The position numbers were made by a program, and so were the translations under genes. 58,769 bases of DNA from Rhodocyclaceae bacterium (GTDB lineage Bacteria; Pseudomonadota; Gammaproteobacteria; Burkholderiales; Rhodocyclaceae), in contig JANJTW010000203.1 of assembly GCA_024710925.1 (NCBI GenBank), forward strand, positions 1-58,769. Direction: 5' to 3'. Under the pieces are notes generated by a model. It was not told the DNA's origin. It searched no databases and worked only from the letters and a program-made list of their open reading frames with translations. This document shows, piece after piece, positions 39,853 through 52,252 of the stretch; the stretch's first letter is position 1; every line of letters begins with the position of its first letter.

Positions 39853-40865
39853 AGGGAAATATCAGCGAGCGGCCAGCGCGGCCGCACGGCGAAGGCGCCG
39901 GCGGCTTTCGGCACGGTGCCGGCGGCCAGGCGCAGCGCGCCGGCGAGCGCGATCATCGCGCCGTTGTCGGTGCAGAATTCCAGTTCCGGGTAATAGACCT
40001 CGATACCGCGCCGCGCCGCCTTGGCGTCGAGCTGCCGGCGCAGTTCGCGGTTGGCGCCGACGCCGCCGGCAACGACCAGCTGCGTCAGCCCGCTCTGTTT
40101 CACCGCCTGCAGCGATTTCTTCACCAGCACCTCGACGATCGCATCCTGGAAGCCGCGCGCGACGTCGGCCCGCTCCTGTTCGGTCAGCGAGCGCTCGCGC
40201 ACCTGCGTCAGCACCGCCGTCTTCAGCCCGGAGAAGCTGAACATCAGGTCGCCGGAATTGAGCATCGGCCGCGGCAGCTTCACCGCTCCGGGCGTGCCGC
40301 GCTCGGCCAGCGCCGCCAGCGCCGGGCCGCCCGGATAGCCGAGGCCGAGCAGTTTGGCGGTCTTGTCGAAGGCTTCGCCGGCAGCGTCGTCGAGCGTCTC
40401 GCCGAGCAGTTCGTAGTCGCCGACGCCGGCGACGCGCATCAGCTGCGTGTGGCCGCCGGAGACGAGCAGCGCGACGAACGGGAAGCGCGGCGGCCGCGCC
40501 GACAGCAGCGGCGACAGCAGGTGCCCTTCGAGATGATGCACCGGCACCGTCGGCACGCCGAGCGAAGTCGCCAGCGCCTCGGCGAAGGCGGCGCCGACCA
40601 GCAGCGCGCCGGCCAGCCCCGGCCCCTGCGTGTAGGCCACCGCACCGACGTCGCCGAGCGAGCGCCCGCTCTCTTCGAGCACCTTGCGCAACAAGGGAAC
40701 GGTGCGACGGATGTGGTCACGCGAGGCGAGTTCCGGAACGACGCCGCCGTAGTCGCGGTGCATCGCCACCTGCGAATGCAGCGCGTGCGCGAGCAGGCCG
40801 TGCGCCGGGTCGTAGAGCGCGACGCCGGTTTCGTCGCAGGAGGATTCGAAGCCGAGGATCAGCAT
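39849..40865 (-). CDS. tsaD: tRNA N6-adenosine threonylcarbamoyltransferase TsaD
   Basis: A 338-residue enzyme that, with TsaB and TsaE, puts the t6A modification on tRNAs reading ANN codons. The start [19 protein letters not shown] is the family signature. The metal-binding His pair is in [12 protein letters not shown], and VSGGHTQLM and [12 protein letters not shown] form the nucleotide pocket. It is divergent from rpsU, the classical neighbour. Confidence 0.97.
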   Translation of the reverse strand: MLILGFESSCDETGVALYDPAHGLLAHALHSQVAMHRDYGGVVPELASRDHIRRTVPLLRKVLEESGRSLGDVGAVAYTQGPGLAGALLVGAAFAEALATSLGVPTVPVHHLEGHLLSPLLSARPPRFPFVALLVSGGHTQLMRVAGVGDYELLGETLDDAAGEAFDKTAKLLGLGYPGGPALAALAERGTPGAVKLPRPMLNSGDLMFSFSGLKTAVLTQVRERSLTEQERADVARGFQDAIVEVLVKKSLQAVKQSGLTQLVVAGGVGANRELRRQLDAKAARRGIEVYYPELEFCTDNGAMIALAGALRLAAGTVPKAAGAFAVRPRWPLADISL

Positions 40866-40909
40866 GGGCGGCGATTTTACCCGAGCCGACAAAGAAAGCG
40901 CCGGTGGAC

Positions 40910-40939
40910 TTGGAAAAAGCTTGACGATCTGTTTATAAT
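40910..40939 (+). promoter_or_regulatory. Promoter of rpsU
   Basis: A consensus TATAAT at 40934-40939 with TTGGAA at 40910-40915, 18 bases apart. It lies 45 bases before the rpsU start. Confidence 0.6.
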
Positions 40940-40953
40940 CGCGGTCTTTCCCA

Positions 40954-40965
40954 TTTTCCAACCCA
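40954..40965 (+). repeat. 12-base leader element shared with rpoD
   Basis: TTTTCCAACCCA in the rpsU leader, 15 bases after the -10. The identical 12-mer occurs at 43609-43620 in the rpoD leader. Confidence 0.5.
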
Positions 40966-40984
40966 ACTGATTGGACTGATTTCA

Positions 40985-41197
40985 ATGCCGAGCATTCGCG
41001 TCAAGGAAAACGAGCCGTTCGAAGTTGCCATCCGCCGCTTCAAGCGCACTGTCGAAAAAACCGGTCTGCTGACCGAACTGCGCGCCCGCGAGTTCTACGA
41101 GAAGCCCACCGCCGAGCGCAAGCGCAAGCTGGCCGCCGCGGTCAAGCGCCACCACAAGCGCATCCGCAGCCAGACCCTGCCGCCGAAGATGTACTAA
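40985..41197 (+). CDS. rpsU: 30S ribosomal protein S21
   Basis: A 70-residue basic ribosomal protein of the small subunit, involved in early initiation. The product [20 protein letters not shown] through [17 protein letters not shown] is typical S21. It is the first gene of the macromolecular-synthesis cluster and is followed by a terminator, as in Escherichia coli, where that terminator sets the ratio of S21 to primase. Confidence 0.98.
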   Translation: MPSIRVKENEPFEVAIRRFKRTVEKTGLLTELRAREFYEKPTAERKRKLAAAVKRHHKRIRSQTLPPKMY

Positions 41198-41297
41198 GCG
41201 GCTTCGGCCGCAGCAGTCGTCGCACCAGCAACACTGCTTCAAGTCGCGCCAGTCCCAATCCTGGCGCAACGCAGTTTTCCGACGCAGCGAAAGCCAG

Positions 41298-41326
41298 AGC
41301 CGTCCATCCTGAGGTGGACGGCTTTT
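41298..41326 (+). terminator. Intrinsic terminator between rpsU and the yqeY-like gene
   Basis: A 9-bp stem (AGCCGTCCA / TGGACGGCT) with an 8-base loop, followed by TTTT. It sits in the classical position of a partial terminator in the rpsU-dnaG-rpoD cluster. Confidence 0.85.
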
Positions 41327-41349
41327 GACGTTTGTGGGGGATCACCAGA

Positions 41350-41796
41350 ATGACGCTCAAGGAACGCATCACCGAGGACATGAAGGCCGCCATGCGCGCC
41401 CGGGAAACGGCGAAGCTCGGCGCCATCCGCCTGCTGCTGGCGGCGATCAAGCAGAAGGAAGTCGACGAGCGCATCGAACTCGACGACGCCGGCGTGCTCG
41501 CCGTCGTCGAGAAACTGCTCAAGCAGCGCAAGGACAGCATCGCCCAGTACGAAGCCGCCGGCCGCGACGACCTCGCCGCCGCCGAGCGCGCCGAGGCCGA
41601 GCTGCTTGCCTCGTACATGCCGGCGCAGCTGTCGGTCGCCGAGATCGCCGCCGAAGTGGCGGCGGCCGTTGCCGCCACCGGCGCCATCGGCCCGGCCGAC
41701 ATGGGCAAGGTCATGGGCGTCGTCAAGGCGAAGCTCGCCGGCCGCGCCGACATGGGCGAAGTGTCGAAGCAGGTCAAGGCAGCCCTCACCCGCTGA
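41350..41796 (+). CDS. GatB/YqeY domain-containing protein
   Basis: A 148-residue protein with the tRNA-binding tail domain found in GatB amidotransferase subunits. It reads TLKERITEDMKAAMRARETA, then LAAIKQKEVDERIELDD, and ends in a helical LAGRADMGEVSKQVKAAL. Its molecular role in bacteria is not known; it may bind tRNA. It lies between rpsU and dnaG, a common order in this group, and 18 bases upstream of dnaG. Confidence 0.92.
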   Translation: MTLKERITEDMKAAMRARETAKLGAIRLLLAAIKQKEVDERIELDDAGVLAVVEKLLKQRKDSIAQYEAAGRDDLAAAERAEAELLASYMPAQLSVAEIAAEVAAAVAATGAIGPADMGKVMGVVKAKLAGRADMGEVSKQVKAALTR

Positions 41797-41814
41797 GCGG
41801 ACGCCGGCGGCGCG

Positions 41815-43557
41815 ATGATTCCTGAATCCTTCATTCAGGACCTGCTGCACCGGGTCGACATCGTCGACCTGATCGACGCGCACGTGCCGCTGAAGAAGGC
41901 CGGCGCCAACTACGCCGCCTGCTGTCCCTTCCACAACGAAAAGTCCCCGTCCTTCACCGTCAGCCCGCAGAAGCAGTTCTATCACTGCTTCGGCTGCGGC
42001 GCGCACGGCAGCGCCATCGGCTTCATGATGGAATACGCCGGCATGGGTTTCATCGATGCCGTGAAGGAACTCGCCGGCCGCACCGGCATGCAGGTGCCGG
42101 AAGAGGAAGGGCGCCGCCGCCCCGCGCACGAAGGACCGCGCATCGCCGACCTGGTCGGGGCGATGGCGCAGGCGGCCCAGTATTACCGCGAGCAGCTGAA
42201 GGCCTCGCCGAAGGCCATCGATTACCTGAAGCAGCGCGGCCTCACCGGCGAGATCGCCGCCCGCTTCGGCATGGGCTACGCGCCGCCGAACGGCCTGCGC
42301 GATTCGCCGCTCGACTACAACGATCCGCGCCTCGTCGCCGCCGGCCTGCTCAAGGTCGGCGACGACGGCCGCCGCTACGACTATTTCCGCGACCGCGTGA
42401 TGATCCCGATCGTCAATCCGAAGGGCGAGACGATCGCCTTCGGCGGCCGGATCATCGGACCGGGCGAGCCGAAATACCTGAACTCGCCGGAAACGCCGCT
42501 GTTCGAGAAGGGGCGTGAGCTGTTCGGCCTGCCGCAGGCGCGCGCCGCGCTGCGCGAGACCGACACGGCGATCGTCGTCGAGGGCTACATGGACGTCATC
42601 GCACTGGCCCAGCACGGCGTCGGCAACGCCGTCGCCACGCTCGGCACGGCGACGACCGCGACGCACGTGCAGAAGCTCATGCGCCAGGTCGACCGCATCG
42701 TCTTCTGCTTCGACGGCGACAACGCCGGCCGCAAGGCCGCCTGGCGCGCGCTGGAAAATTCGCTGGAAGCGCTGCCCGAGCAGAAGACGATCGGCTTCGT
42801 CTTCCTGCCCGAGGCGCACGACCCCGACAGCTACGTGCGCGAGTTCGGCAAGGATGCGTTCAACCGCATGGTGGCGCAGGCCACGCCGCTGTCCGATTTT
42901 CTGCTGCGCGAGCTCGGTCGCCAGTGCGACCTGACCAGCGCCGAAGGCAAGGCGAAGCTGGTTGCCGACGCGAAGCCGCTGTTGCAGAAGCTGCAGACGC
43001 CATTGTTGCGCCTGCAACTGGTGAAGCGCCTGGCCGAAATCAGCGGCTTTTCACAGCCGGAAGTCGAACGTCTGTGCGAACTGCGCACCATTGCCCCGCC
43101 GGCGCCGGCTCGCGCACCGCGGCAGTCGCCGGCGGCGACTTTCATGAGAAAGCTGATCCGGCTGATCCTGCAGAGGCCGGAGCTCGCCGGCCGCCTGCCG
43201 CTCGACGCACTGCCGGCGGACAGCCCCGAAACACGCACACTGCGCCGCTTGGTGGCCGCCGTGCGCGAAGCCGGCGAACCTGCGCCAGGCTACGCCGCAC
43301 TGCTCGAACGCCTGCGCGGCGGCGAGGACGACCAACTGCTGAAGAATGCCGCATCCGACCTGATGCACGAACCCTTCGCCGACGACGAGATCGAATCAGA
43401 ATTCGCCGGCACGCTGGACAAGTTCGCGCGCGACGCGCGCAAGGACGAAATCGAGGCCTTGCGCGCGAAGGCGGCGGCACTCGGACTCGCCGGGCTTTCG
43501 GCCGACGAGAAGGCCCGCTACGTGGCGCTGCTGACCGCGCGCGGCAGCGACGGCTGA
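41815..43557 (+). CDS. dnaG: DNA primase
   Basis: A 580-residue enzyme that makes RNA primers for replication. The N-terminal zinc-binding domain contains CCPFHNEKSPSFTV and FYHCFGCGAHG. The TOPRIM core has IVVEGYMDVIAL and FCFDGDNAGRKAAW with the metal-binding Glu and Asp residues. The C-terminal helical region (about 440-580) is the DnaB-interacting domain. It follows the yqeY-like gene and precedes rpoD. Confidence 0.98.
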   Translation: MIPESFIQDLLHRVDIVDLIDAHVPLKKAGANYAACCPFHNEKSPSFTVSPQKQFYHCFGCGAHGSAIGFMMEYAGMGFIDAVKELAGRTGMQVPEEEGRRRPAHEGPRIADLVGAMAQAAQYYREQLKASPKAIDYLKQRGLTGEIAARFGMGYAPPNGLRDSPLDYNDPRLVAAGLLKVGDDGRRYDYFRDRVMIPIVNPKGETIAFGGRIIGPGEPKYLNSPETPLFEKGRELFGLPQARAALRETDTAIVVEGYMDVIALAQHGVGNAVATLGTATTATHVQKLMRQVDRIVFCFDGDNAGRKAAWRALENSLEALPEQKTIGFVFLPEAHDPDSYVREFGKDAFNRMVAQATPLSDFLLRELGRQCDLTSAEGKAKLVADAKPLLQKLQTPLLRLQLVKRLAEISGFSQPEVERLCELRTIAPPAPARAPRQSPAATFMRKLIRLILQRPELAGRLPLDALPADSPETRTLRRLVAAVREAGEPAPGYAALLERLRGGEDDQLLKNAASDLMHEPFADDEIESEFAGTLDKFARDARKDEIEALRAKAAALGLAGLSADEKARYVALLTARGSDG

Positions 43558-43592
43558 GCGGCCGGCGCAGGCCGGGACTCGCAGCTAAGTTG

Positions 43593-43601
43593 TGATATAA
43601 T
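43593..43601 (+). promoter_or_regulatory. Extended -10 promoter of rpoD
   Basis: TGATATAAT is an extended -10 (TG-n-TATAAT) 37 bases before the chosen rpoD start. It gives rpoD its own promoter within the cluster. No clear -35 is needed or seen. Confidence 0.65.
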
Positions 43602-43608
43602 TTAATGT

Positions 43609-43620
43609 TTTTCCAACCCA
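43609..43620 (+). repeat. 12-base leader element shared with rpsU
   Basis: TTTTCCAACCCA begins 8 bases after the rpoD -10, at or near the expected RNA 5' end. It is identical to the element at 40954-40965 in the rpsU leader. Confidence 0.5.
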
Positions 43621-43637
43621 CTCACCGGGAAATGGAC

Positions 43638-45617
<1,980 letters not shown>

Positions 45618-45633
45618 GCTGCGACGCGCTGCC

Positions 45634-45710
45634 GGGACTGTAGCTCAGTCGGTTAGAGCAGAGGACTCATAATCCTTTGGTCCAGGGTTCGAGTCCCTGC
45701 GGTCCCACCA
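45634..45710 (+). tRNA. tRNA with CAT anticodon (Ile2 or elongator Met)
   Basis: A complete 77-base cloverleaf. The acceptor stem is GGGACTG with CGGTCCC, the D-arm is TAGCTCAGTCGGTTAGAGCA, and the anticodon loop CTCATAA is closed by GAGGA/TCCTT. The T-arm contains GGTTCGAGTCC, and CCA is encoded. The CAT anticodon could be elongator Met or, after lysidine modification, Ile2; I lean to Ile2 without certainty. It starts 16 bases after the rpoD stop with no own promoter visible, so it is probably cut from the rpoD transcript. Confidence 0.93.
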
Positions 45711-45715
45711 AAAAG

Positions 45716-45745
45716 AAACGGCCTCCCGCGGGAGGCCGTTTCCAT
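45716..45745. terminator. Bidirectional terminator after the tRNA
   Basis: A near-perfect 12-bp stem (AAACGGCCTCCC / GGGAGGCCGTTT) with a 2-base loop. It is flanked by T-rich DNA on the right and A-rich DNA on the left, so it can end the tRNA transcript and the convergent DUF4395 gene. Confidence 0.88.
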
Positions 45746-45760
45746 TTCTGCTCCGCTGCT

Positions 45761-46180
45761 TCAGGCGGCGCGCAGGCGGTACCACAGCGCGTAGGCCCAG
45801 CAGGCGGCGCAGAAACCGGTGGCCACGTCGAGCGCGGCGAAGACCAGGATGGCGACGGCGGGAATGCTGCCGATGCCGGAACCGAGCAGCCAACTGACGA
45901 ACATCGCGGCGCCGGCGATGCCGGCGATCTTGTCGGCGAAGAGCTTGGCGCCGGCGTTGATCGGCTGCGGCTTGCCGAGCTTCTGCGTCAGCCAGGCGAA
46001 CAGCCGGTAGGAGGCGCAGCGGTGCGGCGAGACGAAGCCGCGCCAGAGGCCGCCGAAGGCGAGCAGCGCGGAAAGCCACTGATAGGGCGTAAACAGGTAG
46101 AGGGCGGCGATGGCGAAGCTCATCGCCGCCTGCAGGCGGTAGGCGTTGGCGCAGACCGGGGCAATGTCGAAACGCAGCAC
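45761..46180 (-). CDS. DUF4395 membrane protein
   Basis: A 139-residue inner-membrane protein of the DUF4395 family with about four hydrophobic segments (for example SFAIAALYLFTPYQWLSALLAF and IPAVAILVFAALDVATGFCAA). The start is GTG with a GAGGAG ribosome site seven bases before it. A near-consensus promoter lies upstream on the same strand. Function unknown. Single-gene unit, convergent with the tRNA. Confidence 0.8.
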   Translation of the reverse strand: MLRFDIAPVCANAYRLQAAMSFAIAALYLFTPYQWLSALLAFGGLWRGFVSPHRCASYRLFAWLTQKLGKPQPINAGAKLFADKIAGIAGAAMFVSWLLGSGIGSIPAVAILVFAALDVATGFCAACWAYALWYRLRAA

Positions 46181-46211
46181 GGCGGCACTCCTCGAATATC
46201 AAAGAGCGCGA

Positions 46212-46239
46212 ATATTAGCGTTTTCTAAATTAATGTCAA
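46212..46239 (-). promoter_or_regulatory. Sigma-70 promoter of the DUF4395 gene
   Basis: On the minus strand, a perfect TTGACA (46234-46239) and TAATAT (46212-46217) are separated by 16 bases. The region is clearly AT-richer than its surroundings. Confidence 0.75.
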
Positions 46240-46257
46240 GCGCCGTAACGGCGCCGC

Positions 46258-46866
46258 TCAGCCGGGAACGATGGCGGTCAGGCGCGGATCGTCGTGATGG
46301 TCGACGAGGATGCGCCGCACGCGGTCCTGCCAGAGCGCGCCGAACTGCATCGCCTGCTCCGCGCTGGCGATGCCCTGCAGCACCAGCGGCAGCAGTTCGC
46401 CCATGCGCGGGTCGCCGGCCACCGGCGACAGGTCGAGCGCGACGACGACGCTGCCGCGGCCGTCGAGGCGGGTGAAGCGGATGCCATCGACGCCGGACGC
46501 ATCGAACTGCAGCAGGTCCTTGCGCGCGTAGCGACCGGCCAGCCCCTTGAAGCCGCCGACGCCCGCCGCGCCGGTGAGCAGGCCGACGATGCCGGCGATG
46601 ACGCCGGCGACGCCGCTCTTCTGGCTCTCGCCGAAATCGACGCGGATCGCTCCGCGCTCCGGAATTTCGTCGCCGTAGAGCGCGCGCAGCGCACGCGTCG
46701 TCAGCAGCCAGGCGCCGGCGACGGTCGGGCACGAGTGCCCGGCGAGGCGCACGGCGTCGGCGTAGCGGTATTCGATCAGGCCGCCGTCGGCGGCGCCGAG
46801 CAGTTCGGCGAGGGGGTCGCGCAGCGTGATGCCGGGAACGGCGTCGAAGAAGGCGGGGAAGCCCAT
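46258..46866 (-). CDS. FmdE-like protein
   Basis: A 202-residue protein resembling the FmdE family (named after formylmethanofuran dehydrogenase subunit E). The family core is VRLAGHSCPTVAGAWLLTTR with His44 and Cys46 as likely metal ligands, and a Gly-rich VGLLTGAAGVGGFKGLAGRYARK segment. The bacterial role is unknown; there are no methanofuran pathway genes here. It is the last gene of the glyQ operon and starts 2 bases after the stop of gloA. Confidence 0.8.
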   Translation of the reverse strand: MGFPAFFDAVPGITLRDPLAELLGAADGGLIEYRYADAVRLAGHSCPTVAGAWLLTTRALRALYGDEIPERGAIRVDFGESQKSGVAGVIAGIVGLLTGAAGVGGFKGLAGRYARKDLLQFDASGVDGIRFTRLDGRGSVVVALDLSPVAGDPRMGELLPLVLQGIASAEQAMQFGALWQDRVRRILVDHHDDPRLTAIVPG

Positions 46867-46867
46867 G

Positions 46868-47254
46868 TCAGTCCTTTCGCTGGATCAGTTCGATCTTGTA
46901 GCCGTCCGGGTCCTCGACGAAGGCGATCACCGTCGTCCCGTGCTTCATCGGCCCGGCTTCGCGCACGACCTTGCCGCCGCGCGCGCGGATCGCGTCGCAG
47001 GCGGCGTAGGCGTCGGGCACGGCGATGGCGACGTGGCCGAAGGCGTTGCCCAGGTCGTAGGCGGCGGTATCCCAGTTGTGCGTCAGTTCGAGGACGGCGC
47101 TCTCGGCCTCGTCGCCGTAGCCGACGAAGGCCAGCGTGAAACGGCCGTCGGGGTAGTCCTGCCGGCGCAGCAGGCGCATGCCGAGGACTTCGGTGTAGAA
47201 GGCGAGCGAGCGGTCGAGGTCGCCGACGCGGAGCATGGTGTGCAGGATGCGCAT
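46868..47254 (-). CDS. gloA: Lactoylglutathione lyase (glyoxalase I)
   Basis: A 128-residue metalloenzyme that converts the methylglyoxal-glutathione adduct to S-lactoylglutathione. The four metal ligands are all present: His5 (RILHTMLRV), Glu in VLELTHNW, His in FGHVAIAV and Glu in YKIELIQ. The sequence [19 protein letters not shown] is the family signature. It starts 12 bases after the YgjP-like gene. Confidence 0.96.
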   Translation of the reverse strand: MRILHTMLRVGDLDRSLAFYTEVLGMRLLRRQDYPDGRFTLAFVGYGDEAESAVLELTHNWDTAAYDLGNAFGHVAIAVPDAYAACDAIRARGGKVVREAGPMKHGTTVIAFVEDPDGYKIELIQRKD

Positions 47255-47265
47255 GATCGTGGTTC

Positions 47266-48006
47266 CTACCAGTGGGGGATGTGGGCCGCGAGGCGCTGCA
47301 GCTCGCTGCGCGCCGCGCGGTAGTCGGCGCAGGCGGTCTCCACGAGGGACCAGAAATGCGGACCGTGGTTCATGTGGCGCAGGTGGGCAAGCTCGTGCAC
47401 AACGACGTAGTCGACGATCGCCTCGGGGAAGTGGATCAGCCGCCAGTTGAGGCGGATGCCGCTCCTGCGGCTGCAACTGCCCCAGCGCGTGCGCGCCGAC
47501 GACAGCGCCAGCGGCGGCACGGTCACGCCGAGCAGCGGCGCGTAATGCGCGAGGCGGACGGCGAAATGCTCGCGCGCGCGTTCGCGCAGAGCGCGTTCGA
47601 GCAGGCCGCCGGCGGCCGTTCCCGGCTTCAGCAACAAGGTCAACACGCCCGTGCCCCAGACCGCGCGGTTGGCGCCGACGGCAAGGCGGACGACGAGTTC
47701 GCCGCCGAGGAAGGGCAGGCGCACGCCGTCGGCGATGGCCAGCGGCTCCGGCCGCCGGCGTGTGCGCCACTCGTCGAGCTTGTCGACGACCCAGTCGGCG
47801 TGGCGGCGGATCAGCGCCTCGACTTCGGCCAGCGAGGTCCGCCGCGGCGCGCCGATGCGCAGCCCGCGATGGTCGATGGACAGGCCGATGGTGCGCCGGC
47901 TGCCGCGGCGCAGCAGGTAGGGGACGACGCGGTCGCCGAGGGCGATCCGGCGCATCTCCTCGCCGGCGGCAGGGGCGACGCCGGCGAGCGGCAGATCAAG
48001 CTGCAT
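47266..48006 (-). CDS. YgjP-like M48 family metallopeptidase
   Basis: A 246-residue predicted zinc peptidase (formerly DUF45). The active site is [18 protein letters not shown], an HExxH motif (HELAH) with a downstream His. The Arg-rich [11 protein letters not shown] segment is also typical. The N-terminus overlaps the plsC stop. Its cellular substrate is not known. Confidence 0.9.
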   Translation of the reverse strand: MQLDLPLAGVAPAAGEEMRRIALGDRVVPYLLRRGSRRTIGLSIDHRGLRIGAPRRTSLAEVEALIRRHADWVVDKLDEWRTRRRPEPLAIADGVRLPFLGGELVVRLAVGANRAVWGTGVLTLLLKPGTAAGGLLERALRERAREHFAVRLAHYAPLLGVTVPPLALSSARTRWGSCSRRSGIRLNWRLIHFPEAIVDYVVVHELAHLRHMNHGPHFWSLVETACADYRAARSELQRLAAHIPHW

Positions 48007-48733
48007 CCGGGTAGCGGTGCGGCGACAGGCGTCGCATCTCGCCCTCGATCCAGGCTTCGGCGCGGACGTTGATCTCGTCCTGCGACAGGCCGGCGGTGTC
48101 GATCGCCGGGCCGATGCTGACGACGACGTGGCCAGGCTGCTTGACGAAGGCGTTGCGCGGCCAGCATTCGCCGGCGTTATGCGCCACCGGCACGACCTTC
48201 GCCCCGGTCTGCGCGGCGAGGTAGGCGCCGCCCTGCTTGTAGCGCCGCGTCTGGCCCGGTGCGACGCGCGTCCCCTCGGGAAAGACGATGATCCAGAAGC
48301 CGCGCGCGAGACGGTCGGCGCCCTGCTCGACGACCTGGTTCAGCGCCTCGCGGCCGGCCGTTCGGTCGATCGAGATCATCTGCAGCGCGGCCAGTCCCCA
48401 GCCGAAGAACGGCAGCCGCATCAGCTCCTTCTTCAGCACGAAGACGCAGTAGGTGCGCTCCGGCACCAGATCCTGCAGGGCGACGGTCTCCCACGCCGAC
48501 TGGTGCTTGGCGAGGACGATGGCCGGCTCGGCCGGCAGGTTCTCGCGGCCGCGCACCTCGTGCGTAATGCCGAGGACATGCCGGAACAGCCACATCAGCC
48601 CGCGCCGGTAGTACCAGACGGCGCGGAAGCGGGCGAGCAGCGGCACCATGCCGGCAACCAGCAGCGCCGTGCCGAACAGCATCGTCCACGGCAGCGCGAC
48701 GAGCATGAACAGCGACGAACGAAGAAGCTTCAT
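47996..48733 (-). CDS. plsC: 1-acyl-sn-glycerol-3-phosphate acyltransferase
   Basis: A 245-residue inner-membrane enzyme that makes phosphatidic acid from lysophosphatidic acid. A hydrophobic N-terminus (about 5-35) anchors it. The catalytic motif is present as HQSAWE (H-x4-E where H-x4-D is common), followed by a substrate-binding FPEGTR. The start overlaps the gmhB stop (TGATG). Confidence 0.93.
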   Translation of the reverse strand: MKLLRSSLFMLVALPWTMLFGTALLVAGMVPLLARFRAVWYYRRGLMWLFRHVLGITHEVRGRENLPAEPAIVLAKHQSAWETVALQDLVPERTYCVFVLKKELMRLPFFGWGLAALQMISIDRTAGREALNQVVEQGADRLARGFWIIVFPEGTRVAPGQTRRYKQGGAYLAAQTGAKVVPVAHNAGECWPRNAFVKQPGHVVVSIGPAIDTAGLSQDEINVRAEAWIEGEMRRLSPHRYPDAA

Positions 48734-49269
48734 CAGGCTCCGAGGATGAAGTCGACGGCCGCCGCCAGATCGGCGAAGACCAGCGTTTCCGCCGGCAACG
48801 CCGGATCCTGTCGCGTCTTCGCCCCCTTGCCGGTGAGCACCAGCATCGGCCGGGCGCCGGTGGCGGCGGCCGCCTGCAGGTCGCGCAGCGAATCGCCGAC
48901 CGCCGGCACGCCGGACAGGTCGGTGTTGTAGCAGGCGGCGATACGCTCGAACATGCCCGGCTTCGGCTTGCGGCAATCGCAACTGGCATCGGCCGCATGC
49001 GGGCAGTAGAAGACGGCGTCGATGCGCCCGCCGACGGCGGCGACCGTCTTGTGCATCTTGTCGTGGATGGCGTTCAGCGTGTCCATGTCGAACAGCGCCC
49101 GGCCGACCCCCGACTGGTTGGTGGCGACGACGACGCGGTAGCCGGCCTGGTTCAGACGGGCGATCGCCTCCGGGCTGCCCGGGATCGGCTTCCACTCCGC
49201 CGGCGACTTGATGAACTGGTCGGAGTCGAAGTTGATGACGCCGTCGCGGTCGAGGATGACGAGCTTCAT
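48733..49269 (-). CDS. gmhB: D-glycero-beta-D-manno-heptose-1,7-bisphosphate 7-phosphatase
   Basis: A 178-residue HAD phosphatase in the pathway to ADP-heptose for the lipopolysaccharide core. The nucleophile motif is [11 protein letters not shown], motif II is [11 protein letters not shown], and the zinc-binding loop is [16 protein letters not shown]. The start overlaps the glyS stop (ATGA). Confidence 0.95.
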   Translation of the reverse strand: MKLVILDRDGVINFDSDQFIKSPAEWKPIPGSPEAIARLNQAGYRVVVATNQSGVGRALFDMDTLNAIHDKMHKTVAAVGGRIDAVFYCPHAADASCDCRKPKPGMFERIAACYNTDLSGVPAVGDSLRDLQAAAATGARPMLVLTGKGAKTRQDPALPAETLVFADLAAAVDFILGA

Positions 49270-51350
49270 ACCGCCAGCTTGGAAATGTCGGCGACCGCGT
49301 TGAGTTGGTCGAAGAGCGACTTGAGGAGGCCGAGACGGTTGGCGCGCACCAGCGGTTCGTCGGTGTTCACCATCACCTCGTCGAAGAAGCGGTCGACCTC
49401 GGCGCGCACGCCCGACAGCGCGAGCAGCGCGTCGGCGTAATCGCCGTTGGCAACGTGCGATTTCACCAGCGGCGAGAGTTGCACGACGCGTTCGAACAGC
49501 GCCTTCTCGGCGGCTTCCTGCAACAGCGCGACGTCGGGTTCCGGAATCGCGCCGTCGGCCTTCTTCAGGATGTTGCCGATGCGCTTGTTGGCAGCGGCAA
49601 GCGCCTGCGCCGCATCGTGGGCAAGGAATTTCTGCACCGCGTCGAGTTTCGCCGGCACCAGGTCGATGCGCGTCGGGCGCTGCGCCAGCACCGCCTCGAT
49701 CACGTCCTGGCCGTGGCCGGCGTCGCGCAGGTAGCCGCGCAGACGGTCGAGCATGAAGTCGTGCAGCTGCGTCCGGCAATCGGCCGCGGTCAGCACGCCG
49801 GCGGCGAAACCGTTCGCCGCTGCGTCGATCAGTTCGCCGAGATCGAGCGGCAGCGGCGATTCCATCAGGATGCGGAGGACGCCGAGCGCGGCGCGGCGCA
49901 GGCCGAACGGGTCCTTGTCGCCGGTCGGCAGCTGGCCGATGCCGAAGAAGCCGGTGAGCGCGTCGAGCTTGTCGGCGAGCGCGGCGGCGCCGGCGATATT
50001 GCCGGCCGGCAGCGCGTCGCCGGCGAAGCGCGGCTGGTAGTGGGCCTGGACGGCGTCGGCGACGGCCTGGTCCTCGCCGTCGTGCAGCGCGTAGTAGCGG
50101 CCCATGATGCCCTGCAGTTCGGGGAACTCGCCGACCATGTCGGTGACCAGGTCGGCCTTGGCCAGGCGCGCCGCGCGTGCGGCGAGCGCGGCGTCGGCGT
50201 TGAGCCTGCCGGCGATCGTCCGCGCCAGCGCTTCCATGCGTTCGACCCGCTGCAGCAGCGAGCCAAGCTTGTTGTGATAGACGACGCTGCCGAGCTTGTC
50301 GAGGCGCGAGGCGAGCGTCGCCTTGCGGTCCTGGTTGAAGAAGAAGCGCGCGTCCGACAGGCGCGGGCGGACGACGCGGGCGTTGCCGGTGACGATGTTG
50401 GTCGGGTCGGCGACGGCCATGTTGGAGACGATCAGGAAGCGGTTCTGCAGCTTGCCGGCGGCGTCGAACAGCGGGAAGTACTTCTGGTTCGCCTGCATCG
50501 TCAGGATCAGGCATTCCTGCGGCACTTCCAGGTATTCCGGTTCGAACTCGCTGACGTAGATCACCGGCCATTCGACCAGCGCCGTCACTTCGTCGAGCAG
50601 TGCGTCGAGCAGCTTGACCTGGGCGCCGAGCTCGTCGGCCTTGGCCTGCAGCGCCGTGGCGATGATCGCGCGACGGCGGGCGAAGGCGGCGACGACCTTG
50701 CCGTCGGCTTCGAGCTTGGCCTCGTATTCGTCGGCCGAGGCCAGCGGCAGCGGGCCGTCGGCGAGGAAACGATGGCCGAGCGTGGTGTTGCCGCTGGCGA
50801 GGCCGAGCACCTCGCCGGCCACGACGTGCTCGCCGTGCAGCATGACGAGGCCGTGCACCGGGCGCACGAACTGCACGTCGGAATCGCCCCAGCGCATCAC
50901 CTTCGGGATCGGCAGCTTCTTCAGCGCGTCGCCGACGATGCCGCCGAGCACGGCCTCCAGCTTGGCGCCGGTAACCGTCGCCTCGTAAAAGAAGGTCTCG
51001 GACTTGCCGTCCATGCGCTTCTCGAATTTCGCGATCTCGGCGGCCGGGATGCCCTTGGCATCCAGCTTCTTCAGCAGCGCCGGCGACGGGTTGCCGGCGG
51101 CGTCGAGCGCCACCGACACCGGCATGATCTTCTCGTGCACCTTGGCGTCCGGCGCCACGGCGAGCATCTGCGGAATCTGCACGGCCAGCCGGCGCGGCGT
51201 GGCGAACCATTTGTAGTCGCCGCCGGCCTGGACCAGGTTGCGGTCGGCGAGGCCGGCATGGACGCCGGCGGCAAAGACTTCACCGAGTTTCGCCAGCGCC
51301 TTCGGCGGCAGTTCCTCGGTACGGAGTTCGACGAGCAGGGTCTTGTTCAT
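49266..51350 (-). CDS. glyS: Glycyl-tRNA synthetase subunit beta
   Basis: The 694-residue beta chain of the tetrameric glycyl-tRNA synthetase. It starts [18 protein letters not shown]. The HD-like core includes [16 protein letters not shown] and [19 protein letters not shown], and the C-terminal anticodon-binding-like region has [20 protein letters not shown]. The ATG at 51350 gives the conserved start. It lies 14 bases after glyQ. Confidence 0.97.
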   Translation of the reverse strand: MNKTLLVELRTEELPPKALAKLGEVFAAGVHAGLADRNLVQAGGDYKWFATPRRLAVQIPQMLAVAPDAKVHEKIMPVSVALDAAGNPSPALLKKLDAKGIPAAEIAKFEKRMDGKSETFFYEATVTGAKLEAVLGGIVGDALKKLPIPKVMRWGDSDVQFVRPVHGLVMLHGEHVVAGEVLGLASGNTTLGHRFLADGPLPLASADEYEAKLEADGKVVAAFARRRAIIATALQAKADELGAQVKLLDALLDEVTALVEWPVIYVSEFEPEYLEVPQECLILTMQANQKYFPLFDAAGKLQNRFLIVSNMAVADPTNIVTGNARVVRPRLSDARFFFNQDRKATLASRLDKLGSVVYHNKLGSLLQRVERMEALARTIAGRLNADAALAARAARLAKADLVTDMVGEFPELQGIMGRYYALHDGEDQAVADAVQAHYQPRFAGDALPAGNIAGAAALADKLDALTGFFGIGQLPTGDKDPFGLRRAALGVLRILMESPLPLDLGELIDAAANGFAAGVLTAADCRTQLHDFMLDRLRGYLRDAGHGQDVIEAVLAQRPTRIDLVPAKLDAVQKFLAHDAAQALAAANKRIGNILKKADGAIPEPDVALLQEAAEKALFERVVQLSPLVKSHVANGDYADALLALSGVRAEVDRFFDEVMVNTDEPLVRANRLGLLKSLFDQLNAVADISKLAV

Positions 51351-51364
51351 GATCTCTTTCACCC

Positions 51365-52252
<888 letters not shown>

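Noticed and set aside
40921-40939. TTGACG next to TATAAT before rpsU as a -35/-10 pair
   Set aside because: Spacing is only 7 bases; TTGGAA 18 bases upstream is a better -35.
45645-46202. A minus-strand frame that ends inside the tRNA with RRDSNPGPKDYESSALTD
   Set aside because: This is the well-known false ORF created by reading a tRNA backwards; it also overlaps the DUF4395 gene in another frame.
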